Shown here in pieces: positions 54,426 through 63,438 of a stretch of DNA of 64,000 nucleotides. The position numbers and the translations under genes were made by a program. The stretch is from Curtobacterium aurantiacum (GTDB taxonomy: Bacteria > Actinomycetota > Actinomycetes > Actinomycetales > Microbacteriaceae). Position 1 is the first letter of the stretch. Every line of letters begins with the position of its first letter. The notes under the pieces were generated by a model. It was not told the origin of the DNA. It saw nothing but the letters and a program-made list of their open reading frames with translations, and made no database searches. The stretch lies in assembly GCF_018598555.1 (NCBI RefSeq), contig NZ_JAHEWN010000009.1:62001-126000 (forward strand), written 5' to 3'.

Positions 54426-55199
54426 ATGGCAGCACGGCGCGCAGTCGTCACCGGAGCGAGCTCGGGCATCGGGGCGGCGACCGTCCGGCTGTTCCGGTCG
54501 CGGGGGTGGGACGTCCTCGCCGTGGCCCGTCGCGCGGCGAAGCTCGAGGCGCTCGCCGCGGAGACCGGGGCGGACACCCTGGTCGCCGACATCACGAGCG
54601 CCGACGACGTCGCGGCCCTCGCCGCCCGGGTCGCGGGCCTCGGCGGCGCGGACGTGCTGGTGAACAACGCCGGTGGGGCGTTCGGTTCGGCGAGCGTCGA
54701 GGAGTCCGACGTGGACGACTGGCGTGCCATGTTCGAGGTCAACGTGATCGGCACGAAGCGGGTCGTCTCGGCGCTCCTGCCGCACCTGCGCGACCGGGCT
54801 CGCGAGTCCGGGGGAGCGGACATCGTCACCGTGACGAGCACCGCCGGCTTCGTGGCGTACGAGAACGGCGGCGGGTACAACGCCGCGAAGTTCGCCGAGC
54901 ACGCCCTGGTCGGCGCGCTCCGGCTCGAGCTGAACGGTGAGCCGATCCGTGTCGTCGAGATCGCGCCGGGCATGGTGAAGACCGACGAGTTCGCGCTCAC
55001 CCGGTTCCGCGGGGACGAGCAGAAGGCGGCCGCGGTGTACGACGACGTGCCGGAGCCGCTGGTGGCCGACGACGTCGCCGAGGCGATCGTGCACGCGGTG
55101 GAGCTGCCGGCGCACGTGAACCTCGACCTCGTGACGATCCGGCCGGTGGCGCAGTCGGCGCAGCACAAGCTGGCGCGCGGCCCGCTGACGCCGCGCTGA
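54426..55199 (+). CDS. short-chain dehydrogenase/reductase
   Basis: NAD(P)-dependent oxidoreductase of 257 residues. The cofactor motif is TGASSGIG, the structural NNAG motif is in VLVNNAGG, and the catalytic set includes Ser in VTSTAG and Y-x3-K in GYNAAKFAEH. An Arg after the first strand (VARRAAKLE) favours NADP. AGGAGG is 8 nt before ATG 54426. The group resembles YdfG-type 3-hydroxy-acid dehydrogenases; substrate is unproven. Confidence 0.91.
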   Translation: MAARRAVVTGASSGIGAATVRLFRSRGWDVLAVARRAAKLEALAAETGADTLVADITSADDVAALAARVAGLGGADVLVNNAGGAFGSASVEESDVDDWRAMFEVNVIGTKRVVSALLPHLRDRARESGGADIVTVTSTAGFVAYENGGGYNAAKFAEHALVGALRLELNGEPIRVVEIAPGMVKTDEFALTRFRGDEQKAAAVYDDVPEPLVADDVAEAIVHAVELPAHVNLDLVTIRPVAQSAQHKLARGPLTPR

Positions 55200-55335
55200 G
55201 CCGACCCGCGCGCCGGTCGCGCAGCCCCCGCGTCGTGCAGGCCGGGCCCCCGCACCGCCGGGGGCCGGGCCCGCGCAGCGCCCGGGCGGTGGTCGCGGGT
55301 CGCGGGCGCGGGCTCCCTGCCGGTACCGTGGTCGG

Positions 55336-55863
55336 ATGCCGATCAGCAGCGAACCCGAGCCCGCGGCTCCGTCGACCGTGACCGTGACGAGCGGGCCCGA
55401 GGTGCTCGGCTGGCTGGAGTTCGGTGACGCCGCACGCCTGCTCGCCAAGGACGTCCTGTCCAGCGGCTTCGAGCCCGAGGTCGTCGTCGCCGTCGCCCGC
55501 GGCGGACTGATCATCGCCGGCGCCGTCGCGTACGCCCTCGGCACCAAGGAGTGCGGCTCGATCAACGTCGAGTTCTACACCGACGTCGAGCAGCGGCTGG
55601 AGGAGCCGGTCGTGCTCGCCCCCGCCCTCGACGCCCTGAGCCTCGCCGGCAAGCGTGTCCTCGTCGTCGACGACGTGTCCGACTCCGGCCGCACCCTGCG
55701 CCTGGTGGTCGACATCATCCGGAACGCCGGTGCCGACGTCCGGAGCGCCTGCCTGTACTCGAAGCCCGGAACCGTCCTCGAGCCCGACCACGTGTGGCGT
55801 CGGGTCGACGGCTGGATCACGTTCCCGTGGAGCGCCCTCGCTCCCGTGACGGCCGAGTCGTGA
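55336..55863 (+). CDS. phosphoribosyltransferase-family protein
   Basis: 175 residues with a type I PRTase fold. The PRPP-binding loop is [14 protein letters not shown], and the first conserved segment is [21 protein letters not shown]. It resembles the bacterial xanthine/hypoxanthine PRTases (YdhC/GptA-like), so purine salvage is plausible. TACCGT (55324-55329) ends 6 nt before ATG 55336: a predicted leaderless transcript. It overlaps the next gene by 4 bp (GTGA). Confidence 0.87.
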   Translation: MPISSEPEPAAPSTVTVTSGPEVLGWLEFGDAARLLAKDVLSSGFEPEVVVAVARGGLIIAGAVAYALGTKECGSINVEFYTDVEQRLEEPVVLAPALDALSLAGKRVLVVDDVSDSGRTLRLVVDIIRNAGADVRSACLYSKPGTVLEPDHVWRRVDGWITFPWSALAPVTAES

Positions 55864-56579
55864 GCATCCACCTGGTCGGCGGCGGTCTGTTCGCCGCCTC
55901 GGACGCCGCAGCGCCGTTCCTCGCCGAGGCCACCGCCCGTTCCGCAGCGGTCGGCCGGAGCGTCCCGCGCATCGCCCTGCTCTCCGTGGCGGGCCCGGAC
56001 GGCGGCAGTCCGTCGTCGACCGCCGACATCGCCGAGGTCCTCGGCGGCCCGCGCACGGCCGAGGTGCTCGTCACCGAGGTCGCGGCCGGTCAGGTCTTCG
56101 ACACCACCGTCCTGAGCGACGTCGACGCCCTGGTGGTCGGTGGCGGCGTCACCCCCGACTACCTGGCGGCGATCGCCCCGCTCGTCGACCAGCTCCGCCT
56201 GCTCGTCTCCGATGGTCTGCCCTACCTCGGTTACTCGGCCGGTGCGATGATCGCCGCCGACCGTGCCCTCGTGGGCGGCTGGCGCATCGGCGGCGTCGAG
56301 ATCTGCCCCGAAGCGGCGTCCGAGGGGCTGGACGAGGTCGAGCTCCGCGAGGGCCTCGGCCTGGTCGACCTGACCATCGACGTGCACGCGGTGCAGGCCG
56401 GCACGCTCGCGCGGCTCATCGCCAGCGCCGAGGCCGAGTTCGTCACCGCCGGGCTCGCGATCGACGAGGACACCACGCTCGTCGTCGGCGAGGGCGCGCT
56501 CGAGGTCCGGGGGACCGGCAGCGTCTGGCGCGTGATGGCCGGCGAGGAGTCGGTGGCCGTCGCCACCATGGGCGCGTAG
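55860..56579 (+). CDS. peptidase S51-like protein
   Basis: 239 residues, start GTG overlapping the PRTase stop. The nucleophile loop is [12 protein letters not shown], matching the S51 (dipeptidase E / cyanophycinase) GxSAG motif, after [10 protein letters not shown]. Family members cleave Asp-X dipeptides or cyanophycin. The catalytic His is not obvious, so activity is uncertain. It is the middle gene of a compact four-gene run (PRTase, S51, ung, acetyltransferase). Confidence 0.8.
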   Translation: MSIHLVGGGLFAASDAAAPFLAEATARSAAVGRSVPRIALLSVAGPDGGSPSSTADIAEVLGGPRTAEVLVTEVAAGQVFDTTVLSDVDALVVGGGVTPDYLAAIAPLVDQLRLLVSDGLPYLGYSAGAMIAADRALVGGWRIGGVEICPEAASEGLDEVELREGLGLVDLTIDVHAVQAGTLARLIASAEAEFVTAGLAIDEDTTLVVGEGALEVRGTGSVWRVMAGEESVAVATMGA

Positions 56580-56584
56580 CCGAC

Positions 56585-57268
56585 GTGGAACCACGGCCGC
56601 TCGCCGACCTGGTCGACCCCGGCTGGGCTGAGGCCCTCGCACCGGTCGAGCCCGACGTGCACCGGATCGGCGCGTGGCTGCGTGACGAGAGCGCTGCGGG
56701 CCGCCACTACCTGCCCGCCGGCGGCGACGTGCTGCGCGCGTTCACGAGCCCGTTCGACGCCGTCAAGGTGCTGGTCGTCGGGCAGGACCCGTACCCGACG
56801 CCCGGCCACCCGATCGGCCTGTCGTTCGCGGTTGACCCCGCCGTCCGCCCGGTGCCGCGGAGCCTGGCGAACATCTACCGCGAGCTCGCCGACGACCTCG
56901 GCGTGGCGCCCCCGCCGCACGGCGATCTGCGGGCCTGGTCCGACCAGGGCGTCCTGCTGCTCAACCGGGTGCTCACCGTGCAGGCGGGCGAGGCCGGCAG
57001 CCACCGCGGCAAGGGGTGGGAGGCGGTGACCGACCAGGCCGTCCGCGCGCTCGTCGCCCGCGGCACCCCGCTCGTCGCCGTGCTGTGGGGTGCCCAGGCC
57101 GGGTCGGTCCGACCGCTCCTCGGTGACACCCCCGTCGTCGCGTCGGCGCACCCGAGCCCGCTCAGCGCGTCGCGCGGGTTCTTCGGCAGCCGCCCGTTCT
57201 CGCAGGTGAACGCCCTGCTCGAGTCGCAGGGCGCACCGCCCGTCGACTGGACGCTGCCCGCTCAGTAG
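56585..57268 (+). CDS. ung: uracil-DNA glycosylase
   Basis: Removes uracil from DNA in base-excision repair, 227 residues. Motifs are [20 protein letters not shown] (catalytic Asp in GQDPYP), LLLNRVLTV and the minor-groove loop [11 protein letters not shown]. The start is GTG, five bases after the previous stop. Its stop codon TAG (57266-57268) is the first half of a -10 element for the next gene. Confidence 0.96.
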   Translation: MEPRPLADLVDPGWAEALAPVEPDVHRIGAWLRDESAAGRHYLPAGGDVLRAFTSPFDAVKVLVVGQDPYPTPGHPIGLSFAVDPAVRPVPRSLANIYRELADDLGVAPPPHGDLRAWSDQGVLLLNRVLTVQAGEAGSHRGKGWEAVTDQAVRALVARGTPLVAVLWGAQAGSVRPLLGDTPVVASAHPSPLSASRGFFGSRPFSQVNALLESQGAPPVDWTLPAQ

Positions 57269-57271
57269 GCT
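57266..57271 (+). promoter_or_regulatory. -10 element overlapping the ung stop codon
   Basis: TAGGCT ends 6 nt before the GTG start of the PAT-like gene. The ung stop supplies its first three bases. Confidence 0.5.
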
Positions 57272-57277
57272 CGGCAC

Positions 57278-57883
57278 GTGCTCGAGGAGGAATACCAGCG
57301 ACGGCGGGTCCTGCCGCGACACCTGCGTGCCCCGGCGGCGACCGAGACGGCCTTCGAGTACCGGATCCGTGCGGCCGAGGTGGGGGACCTGCCCCACGTG
57401 CGCGAGATCCACACGCACTACGTCCGCAACTCGTCGGTGACCTTCGACCCGGCGGCGTTCACCTACGCCGCGTGGAAGAAGCGCTACGACGACATCCGGA
57501 AGCGCCGGCTGCCGTTCCTGGTGGCGGAGAACCCCGCCGGGCAGATCCTCGGGTACGCCCTGGTCGACGCGTGGAACCCCAGGGACCGTTCGAACCACGT
57601 GGTCGAGGACTCGATCTACCTCGGTGCGGCCTCGGGTGGCAAGGGACTCGGCCGTGCCCTGATGGAGGCGCTGCTCGACGAGTGCCGGTCGGCCGGCGTG
57701 CGCGAGGTCGTCGCGGTCATCGCGGACCGGCAGGCCGAGGCGTCGATCCGGCTGCACGAGCGGCTCGGCTTCGAGGAGGTCGGCCGGATGGGCAAGGTCG
57801 GCTACAAGTACGACCGCTGGCTCGGCACCGTCACGATGCGGCTCCGCCTGCGCGGGCCGCGGCTGTTCGCCCGCCGACGCTGA
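57278..57883 (+). CDS. PAT/MnaT-like GNAT acetyltransferase
   Basis: 201 residues. The core YRIRAAEVGDLPHVREIHTHYVRNSSVTF and SIYLGAASGGKGLGRALMEALLDECRSAGVREVVAVIADRQAEASIRLHERLGFEEVG is the phosphinothricin/methionine-sulfone acetyltransferase type. It has an N-terminal extension of about 25 charged residues. Members acetylate amino-acid analogues; the natural substrate is unknown. The predicted promoter overlaps ung, so it can be expressed alone. Confidence 0.9.
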   Translation: MLEEEYQRRRVLPRHLRAPAATETAFEYRIRAAEVGDLPHVREIHTHYVRNSSVTFDPAAFTYAAWKKRYDDIRKRRLPFLVAENPAGQILGYALVDAWNPRDRSNHVVEDSIYLGAASGGKGLGRALMEALLDECRSAGVREVVAVIADRQAEASIRLHERLGFEEVGRMGKVGYKYDRWLGTVTMRLRLRGPRLFARRR

Positions 57884-57884
57884 C

Positions 57885-57908
57885 GGCACCGGCACCGGCA
57901 CCGGCACC
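57885..57908 (+). repeat. GGCACC hexanucleotide repeat
   Basis: Four perfect units start directly after the TGA stop of the acetyltransferase gene. Confidence 0.85.
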
Positions 57909-57959
57909 GACGCGACACACCTGACGGGCGTCGGTCACGCTCGAGACGTGGCTGCAGGG

Positions 57960-58006
57960 CGGACGGGAGGCCCGTGGCGGGCCCCGGCACGAGCCTCCAG
58001 GCCGTC
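57960..58006. terminator. degenerate GGACGGGAGGC-family hairpin
   Basis: GGACGGGAGGCCCGTG pairs imperfectly with CACGAGCCTCCAGGCCGTC. It lies between the convergent acetyltransferase and gntR genes. Confidence 0.5.
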
Positions 58007-58017
58007 TGGCGGTCGCG

Positions 58018-58716
58018 TCAGCCTGCCGGGGCCTCGGTGATGAACTCGTCGCGCGTCACGCGGAGCAGCGCGGTGGCCGCCGCCGCCGCGGCGTCCGCGT
58101 CACCGTCGACCGCTGCGCGCCCGACGGCCTCGTGCCGGAGCGCTGCCTCGCGCGTCCAGCGTGTGATGGGGTCGCGCGACTCCGACGTCCTGGTGCGCAG
58201 GAGCGCCTCGACGGTGCCGGCGAAGTGCGTGAACACGGCGTTCCCCGACCCGGTGAGCAGTGCCCGGTGGAAGCGGACGTCGGCCTCCAGGTAGGCGCGG
58301 CTGTCCTCGCGTCCGCAGGCGTCGAGCATGTCCCGGGCGGCGGCGAGCACGGCGTCCGCACCGTCGGAACCGGCGGTCAGCGACGCCGCCACCGGTTCGA
58401 CCCCGAGCCGGAGTTCGACGAGCTCGCGCTGCTGCACGAAGTACGCCGGCGAGGTGCCGCGCCACCGGATGACGGTCGGGGCGAGCAGCTCCCACGCCGT
58501 GATGTCGCGGACGAGCGTGCCGACCCGCTGCCGGGGTTCGACCAGGCCGAGTGACTGGAGGACCCGGAGTGCCTCGCGCACCACCGACCGGGAAACGCCG
58601 AACTCGTCGGCCACCAGCTCGGGCCGGACGACGGCGCCTGTGGGGAGGGCGCCGTCGACGATCCGCTGGCCCAGGGTGTCGAGCACGTGGGCGTGCAGTC
58701 CGCGCGCGATGGGCAT
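58018..58716 (-). CDS. GntR-family regulator (FadR subgroup), gluconate regulon
   Basis: 232 residues. The N-terminal winged HTH contains VADEFGVSRSVVREALRVLQSLGLVEPRQRVGTLV. The C-terminal FCD domain (about 85-225) has the metal- and ligand-binding Asp/His pattern (ADVRFHRALLTGSGN, LRHEAV). It is divergent from gntP-gntK, and a 14-bp palindrome lies in the shared promoter, so it should repress gluconate uptake until inducer binds. GGAGG is 4 nt before ATG. Confidence 0.92.
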   Translation of the reverse strand: MPIARGLHAHVLDTLGQRIVDGALPTGAVVRPELVADEFGVSRSVVREALRVLQSLGLVEPRQRVGTLVRDITAWELLAPTVIRWRGTSPAYFVQQRELVELRLGVEPVAASLTAGSDGADAVLAAARDMLDACGREDSRAYLEADVRFHRALLTGSGNAVFTHFAGTVEALLRTRTSESRDPITRWTREAALRHEAVGRAAVDGDADAAAAAATALLRVTRDEFITEAPAG

Positions 58717-58815
58717 CGTTCCTCCATGCAGTACAGGTCACGCGACGGGCGTGACGCCGGTCCCATCGAAGCGGCAGACTCCGTGGACGGGCGGTTGGCG
58801 CGCGGGATGACGTCG

Positions 58816-58834
58816 TATAGTCTGATTAATCAGA
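58816..58834 (+). promoter_or_regulatory. gntP promoter -10 with overlapping GntR operator
   Basis: TATAGT (58816-58821) is the -10. The perfect palindrome TCTGATT-AATCAGA (58821-58834) covers its last base and the predicted transcription start. AT-rich sequence here is exceptional. A FadR-type repressor bound there would block initiation. Confidence 0.72.
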
Positions 58835-58922
58835 TTATTGAGGGTCGGCGTTCGTCGCGCCAGTCCACCCTCGACACGAAGGCGACGGAGCCGCGCAGCA
58901 GCGACTCCAGGAAGGGGCGCTG

Positions 58923-60506
58923 ATGCCTCACGCTCTCCCAGACCACGTGCTCGCCGACCCGGTCGGTGCGGTGCTCGCCGCCGGCGGTGGCACCACCGAG
59001 AGGGTCGACCCGTCCGGTTCGATCCCGCAGCTGATCATCGCGGCGCTCGTCGGCATCGTGCTGATCATCGCGCTCATCACATGGCTCAAGGTGCACCCCT
59101 TCATCGCGCTCACGATCGGCGCGCTCGGCGTCGGCATCGGCGCGGGCCTGGCGCCCGACGAGGCGGTCACGAGCTTCGGCGACGGCTTCGGCGCGACCAT
59201 GACGAGCGTCGGCATCCTGGTCGGGCTCGGGGCGATGTTCGGCAAGATGCTCGTCGACTCCGGCGCGGCGGACCGCGTGGTGGACACCCTGGTGCGGAGG
59301 TCGTCGAAGGCGGCCCTGCCGTGGACGATGGCCCTGATCGGGGCGCTCATCGGGCTGCCGATGTTCTTCGAGGTCGGGCTCGTCCTGCTCATCCCGATCA
59401 TCGTGCTGGTCGCCAAGCGGAGCGAGGTGCCGATCATGAAGATCGCCGTCCCCGCCCTGGTCGGCCTGTCGACGATGCACGCGTTCGTCCCGCCCCACCC
59501 CGGCCCGCTCGTCGCGATCTCCACCGTCGGTGCGAACCTCGGCACCACGCTCGCCTTCGGCATCGTGCTGGCGATCCCGGTGATCGTCCTGGCCGGGCCG
59601 CTCTTCGCCCGGTTCGCGGCCCGCTGGGTCGACATCCCCGTCCCCGACATGTTCGGGTCGCGTGGCGCGGTCGCCACCGCCGGCCCCGCCTCGGGGTCGG
59701 GTTCCGGGTCCGCCGCCTTCGCCGACGACCCGGCGCACCCCGGTCGGGAGGCCCGGCGCGGCCCCGCCACGCAGGACACCGCATCCCTGCCCAACGGCAA
59801 GAGCGACTTCACGCGCGTCATCAGCGAGCCGCGGAGCCCCTCGTTCACCATCGCCCTCGTCGGCATCCTGCTGCCGGTGGTGCTCATGCTCGCCCAGGCG
59901 ATCCGTGAGGCGACGGCGCCCGACGCGTCGGGCTCGTGGGTGAGCCTGCTCGACTTCCTCGGATCGCCGATGATCGCCATCGGCATCGCGGCGGTCTACG
60001 CGATGGTCTTCTTCGCGATCGGTGGCGGCATGGACCGCTCGGCCGTCGCCAAGTCCCTCGAGAGTGCGCTGCCCCCGATCGCCGGGGTCCTGCTCATCGT
60101 GGGCGCCGGCGGTGGGTTCAAGCAGGTCCTCATCGACACGGGCATCGGCGGCGTGATCGCCGACGCCGTCAAGGACTCCGGCATCTCGGTGCTGCTCGTC
60201 GCCTGGGTCGTCTCGGCCCTGGTGCGCGTGGCGACCGGATCGGCCACGGTCGCCACCGTGACCGCCGCCGGCATCATGGCGCCCATCGCCGCCGACCTGT
60301 CGTCGCCGATGACGTCGCTGCTCGTGCTCGCGATCGGTGCCGGCTCGGTGTTCCTGTCGCACGTCAACGACGCCGGGTTCTGGCTGGTGAAGGGGTACCT
60401 CGGCACCACGGTGGGGCAGACGTTCAAGACGTGGACGGTGCTCGAGTGCCTCATCTCGGTGTTCGGCCTGCTCGGGGTCCTGCTGGCCGGGGTGTTCATC
60501 CGATGA
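58923..60506 (+). CDS. gntP: gluconate:H+ symporter (GntP family)
   Basis: Membrane permease for gluconate or related sugar acids; 527 residues with about 13 helices. Typical segments are FVPPHPGPLVAISTVGANLG and SHVNDAGFWLVKGYLG. A Ser/Gly/Asp-rich cytoplasmic loop of about 55 residues (near 245-300) is longer than in Escherichia proteins. GGAAGGGG is 5 nt before ATG 58923. It overlaps gntK by 4 bp and is divergent from gntR. Confidence 0.94.
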   Translation: MPHALPDHVLADPVGAVLAAGGGTTERVDPSGSIPQLIIAALVGIVLIIALITWLKVHPFIALTIGALGVGIGAGLAPDEAVTSFGDGFGATMTSVGILVGLGAMFGKMLVDSGAADRVVDTLVRRSSKAALPWTMALIGALIGLPMFFEVGLVLLIPIIVLVAKRSEVPIMKIAVPALVGLSTMHAFVPPHPGPLVAISTVGANLGTTLAFGIVLAIPVIVLAGPLFARFAARWVDIPVPDMFGSRGAVATAGPASGSGSGSAAFADDPAHPGREARRGPATQDTASLPNGKSDFTRVISEPRSPSFTIALVGILLPVVLMLAQAIREATAPDASGSWVSLLDFLGSPMIAIGIAAVYAMVFFAIGGGMDRSAVAKSLESALPPIAGVLLIVGAGGGFKQVLIDTGIGGVIADAVKDSGISVLLVAWVVSALVRVATGSATVATVTAAGIMAPIAADLSSPMTSLLVLAIGAGSVFLSHVNDAGFWLVKGYLGTTVGQTFKTWTVLECLISVFGLLGVLLAGVFIR

Positions 60507-61105
60507 GTGGCGCAGTGGACGACGGTGCTGCCGCTGCTGCCGCTGCTGCCGCTGGTGCTGCTGGTGCCGGGGGTGCCGGTGCTGCCGGGCTGGATGCTCG
60601 TGTCCTGGTCGTGATGGGGGTGTCCGGGTCGGGCAAGTCGACCGTCGCCGCCATGGTCGCCGAGCAGGTCGGGTGGGAGTTCGCCGAGGGCGACGCGATG
60701 CACCCGCCGGCGAACGTCGACAAGATGCACGCCGGCACCCCGCTCACCGACGAGGACCGCTGGCCCTGGCTCGACGTCGTCGCCGCGTGGATCCGGGGGC
60801 ACCTGGACGCCGGGACGAACGGCGTGGTCACCTGCTCGGCGCTCAAGCGCTCGTACCGCGACGTGCTGCGCGCCCCGGGCGTGGTGTTCGTGCACGTGGC
60901 CGGCGACGGGGCGCTCATCGAGCAGCGGATGTCGCAGCGTTCCGGGCACTTCATGCCGACGTCGTTGCTCCAGTCGCAGCTCGCCACGCTCGAGCCGCCG
61001 CAGCCCGACGAGGCCCACGTGACGATCGCCGCCGACCGCACCCCCGAAGCCGAGAGCGCCGAGGTCGTCGAACGGCTCGGACTGGTCACGATCCCGAGAG
61101 CCTGA
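60503..61105 (+). CDS. gntK: gluconokinase with Ala/Gly-rich N-terminal extension
   Basis: Phosphorylates gluconate to 6-phosphogluconate for the pentose phosphate or Entner-Doudoroff route. P-loop GVSGSGKST, then FAEGDAMHPPANVDKMHAGTPLTDEDRWPWL and CSALKRSYRD are the family motifs. Residues 4-29 are a low-complexity Ala/Gly run from GCTGCC-type repeats, before the usual start near ARVLVVMG. Some starts in this run (for example GTG 60606) could make the standard length. ATG 60503 overlaps the gntP stop. Confidence 0.93.
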   Translation: MSGAVDDGAAAAAAAAAGAAGAGGAGAAGLDARVLVVMGVSGSGKSTVAAMVAEQVGWEFAEGDAMHPPANVDKMHAGTPLTDEDRWPWLDVVAAWIRGHLDAGTNGVVTCSALKRSYRDVLRAPGVVFVHVAGDGALIEQRMSQRSGHFMPTSLLQSQLATLEPPQPDEAHVTIAADRTPEAESAEVVERLGLVTIPRA

Positions 61106-61132
61106 TCGGGCAGCGCTCGGCAGCATGGCCGC

Positions 61133-62446
61133 ATGGCACTCGACGACTCCCTCTCGCTCCTGACCCGCGGCTACGGGTTCGGTGCCCACCTGTGGCGCCG
61201 GACCCGGCCGGGGGCGCGTGCCGTGGGCTTCCGACTGCTCGGACGTCCGGCGCTGCTCGTGCGCGGCGCCGAGGGCGTCGGGCTGTTCTACGACGGCGAC
61301 CGGACCGCGCGGCACGGGGCGATGCCGGCCATCGTGCAGCGGACCCTGTTCGGCGTCGGCTCCGTGCACAGTCTCGACGGCCCGGAGCACCACCACCGCA
61401 AGGCCACCTTCGTCGACGTCGCCTACGAGGACGAGCAGGTGCGGCGGCTCGCGCCACTGCTGACGGCGGAGTGGGCCGCCGAACGGGACTCCTGGATCGC
61501 TGGCGGCACCCGGTCGGCGTACGACGCGGCCGTCGGCGCGATCGGCCGTGCGGTCATGCGGTGGGCCGGCCTGCCGGGGACCCCGGCGGCGAAGACGCGC
61601 TGGGCGGCGAGGCTCGCCCAGATCGTCGACGGGTTCGGCGTGCCGTACTCGACGGAGTACCTGCAGGCCGTGCTGAACCGGCACTGGTCGGACCGGCACG
61701 CCCGGCGACTCGTCGAGGCCGTCCGCGGCGGCCGGCTGACACCCGAGCCGCACACCGCGCTGTACGAGTGGGCGTGGCACCGTGACCCCTCCGGTGCGCT
61801 GCTGCCCGCGCGCCTGGCGGGCATCGAACTGCAGAACAGCATCCGACCGGCGATCGCGGTGGCCCGGTTCGTGGCGTTCGCGGCGAAGGAGCTGCACGAC
61901 CGGCCGGAGTGGCGGGCACGGATCGCTGCCGAGAGCGCGGCGGCCGCCGACATCGATGACGGGCCGCGCGTCGACGGCCAGCACGTCGATGGTCCGCGCG
62001 TCGACGGCCCGCTCGCCGTCGCCTTCGCGCAGGAGATCCGCCGGACCGCGCCGTTCGTGCCGATGCTGCCCGCCTGGGCCACCACCGACGTCGAGCTCGA
62101 CGGCGAACGGTTGCCCGCCGGCGGACGGGTGGTGCTCGACATCACCGGCACCGACACCGACGAGCGTTCCTGGGACCGCGCTGGCGCGTTCGACCCGTCG
62201 CGGTTCCTCGGCGTGGACGACTTCGAGGCGATCACGACGTTCGTCCCGCACGGCGGCGCCGAGGTCGCGACGGGTCACCGGTGCCCCGGCGAGAAGGTCG
62301 CGATCGCGGCCCTCGCGGCCGCGGTGTCGGTGCTGAGCGACCCGCGCGTGACGATCCTCGACGACGGGCTGCAGGTCGACCGCCGACGGCTGCCCACCAA
62401 GCCGGCGTCTGGAGGGAAGGTCCGGGGCCGCTGCCCCTTCCACTGA
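61133..62446 (+). CDS. cytochrome P450, CYP152 (fatty-acid peroxygenase/decarboxylase) family
   Basis: 437 residues. The haem-binding loop is FVPHGGAEVATGHRCPGE (Cys384), and the I-helix has Arg238-Pro239 in NSIRPAIAVARF. Both are signatures of H2O2-using CYP152 enzymes that bind fatty-acid carboxylates. The residue at the position that is Gln in P450-BSbeta and His in OleT is His79 (SVHSLDG), so the OleT-like state is present. A 16-residue repeat insertion (DGPRVDG twice) lies at about 276-292. There is no redox partner nearby, which is expected for a peroxygenase. Product (hydroxy acid or terminal alkene) is not decided. Confidence 0.9.
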   Translation: MALDDSLSLLTRGYGFGAHLWRRTRPGARAVGFRLLGRPALLVRGAEGVGLFYDGDRTARHGAMPAIVQRTLFGVGSVHSLDGPEHHHRKATFVDVAYEDEQVRRLAPLLTAEWAAERDSWIAGGTRSAYDAAVGAIGRAVMRWAGLPGTPAAKTRWAARLAQIVDGFGVPYSTEYLQAVLNRHWSDRHARRLVEAVRGGRLTPEPHTALYEWAWHRDPSGALLPARLAGIELQNSIRPAIAVARFVAFAAKELHDRPEWRARIAAESAAAADIDDGPRVDGQHVDGPRVDGPLAVAFAQEIRRTAPFVPMLPAWATTDVELDGERLPAGGRVVLDITGTDTDERSWDRAGAFDPSRFLGVDDFEAITTFVPHGGAEVATGHRCPGEKVAIAALAAAVSVLSDPRVTILDDGLQVDRRRLPTKPASGGKVRGRCPFH

Positions 62447-62485
62447 CCCGGCAGGTTCCGGCCCCGGTGCCCGCCGACCGGTCGC

Positions 62486-63409
62486 TCAGGTGAACCGGAT
62501 CGGGGTGCCGACGGGCAGCGCCGCGAGCGTCTTCGTCATCTCCGCCGAGATCCGCACGCAGCCGTGCGAACTGCCCGTCGGGTCCGGGTAGTAGTGCAAC
62601 GCGGTCAGGGCCGCGTTGCCGCCGTACGACGGGATGCGGGACGAGTGCGCCCCGGTCAGGATGATCGGGTTGCCCTGCGTGTACGCCACGCGGGTGTCGA
62701 CGTACGCGGCTTCGACGTAGGTGGCGGTGTCGGTGGGCGTCGGGTCCTCGGGGGTGCCGAGCCGTGCGACCTCCGTCGCGGTCACCGCGCCCTTCCTCGT
62801 GACGACGGACACCGTGCTGGCGGCGACGTCGACCGTGATCATCCGGTCGGTGCGCACGATGGTGAAGTCGGCGGCCCGGGCCCACGCGAACGTCGCGCTC
62901 GGGGCGTCCGGGTCACCGCCGTCGCCGGGGGTGCGGTTGCGGGACGGCGTCGACACCAGGAGCATCCCGCCGTCCTTGCCGGGGGAACGGCCCCAGATCG
63001 CCGTCGCAGCGGGCCGGTTGATCGTCGACACCAGGTGGGACAGGGTCGCCACCGGCCGGGCGCGGCTCGACGGACTCGCGTACAGGGCGACGAGGGGCGT
63101 GCGCGGGGTCGCGATCTGCCAGGTGTCCTCGGGCTCCACGTCCCCGCCGTCGAGCAGCTGCGGCACGACGGCGTCGTGGAACGCCAACGGCAGTGCGGCC
63201 AGGGCGGCGTCGGACGGTGCGGCGGGGACGGCCGCGAGGGTCGGGGTCCGGGTCGGCTCCGGCGTGGGGCTCGGGGTGGGCGTCGTCGTCGCGCGCGCAG
63301 CACGGGTCGGCTCGGGCCCCGGCGACCCGACCGTCACCCCCACGACCACGGCGGCGACGGCGATCACCAGCACGCCCGCCGTCGTCGCGATCCAGGTGTT
63401 CCGTCGCAT
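62486..63409 (-). CDS. L,D-transpeptidase (YkuD) with membrane anchor
   Basis: 307 residues: a short basic start and one helix (about 8-28), then a Thr/Pro linker (about 40-60) and a central domain. The C-terminal YkuD domain has TGAHSSRIPSYGG and the catalytic SSHGCVRIS with the Cys. It forms 3-3 peptidoglycan cross-links or anchors proteins at the cell surface. GGGGGA is 9 nt before ATG 63409. A secreted or anchored location is inferred from the helix. Confidence 0.92.
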   Translation of the reverse strand: MRRNTWIATTAGVLVIAVAAVVVGVTVGSPGPEPTRAARATTTPTPSPTPEPTRTPTLAAVPAAPSDAALAALPLAFHDAVVPQLLDGGDVEPEDTWQIATPRTPLVALYASPSSRARPVATLSHLVSTINRPAATAIWGRSPGKDGGMLLVSTPSRNRTPGDGGDPDAPSATFAWARAADFTIVRTDRMITVDVAASTVSVVTRKGAVTATEVARLGTPEDPTPTDTATYVEAAYVDTRVAYTQGNPIILTGAHSSRIPSYGGNAALTALHYYPDPTGSSHGCVRISAEMTKTLAALPVGTPIRFT

Positions 63410-63438
63410 GGTGCGTTCCCCCTCGGTCGGTCGGTCCG

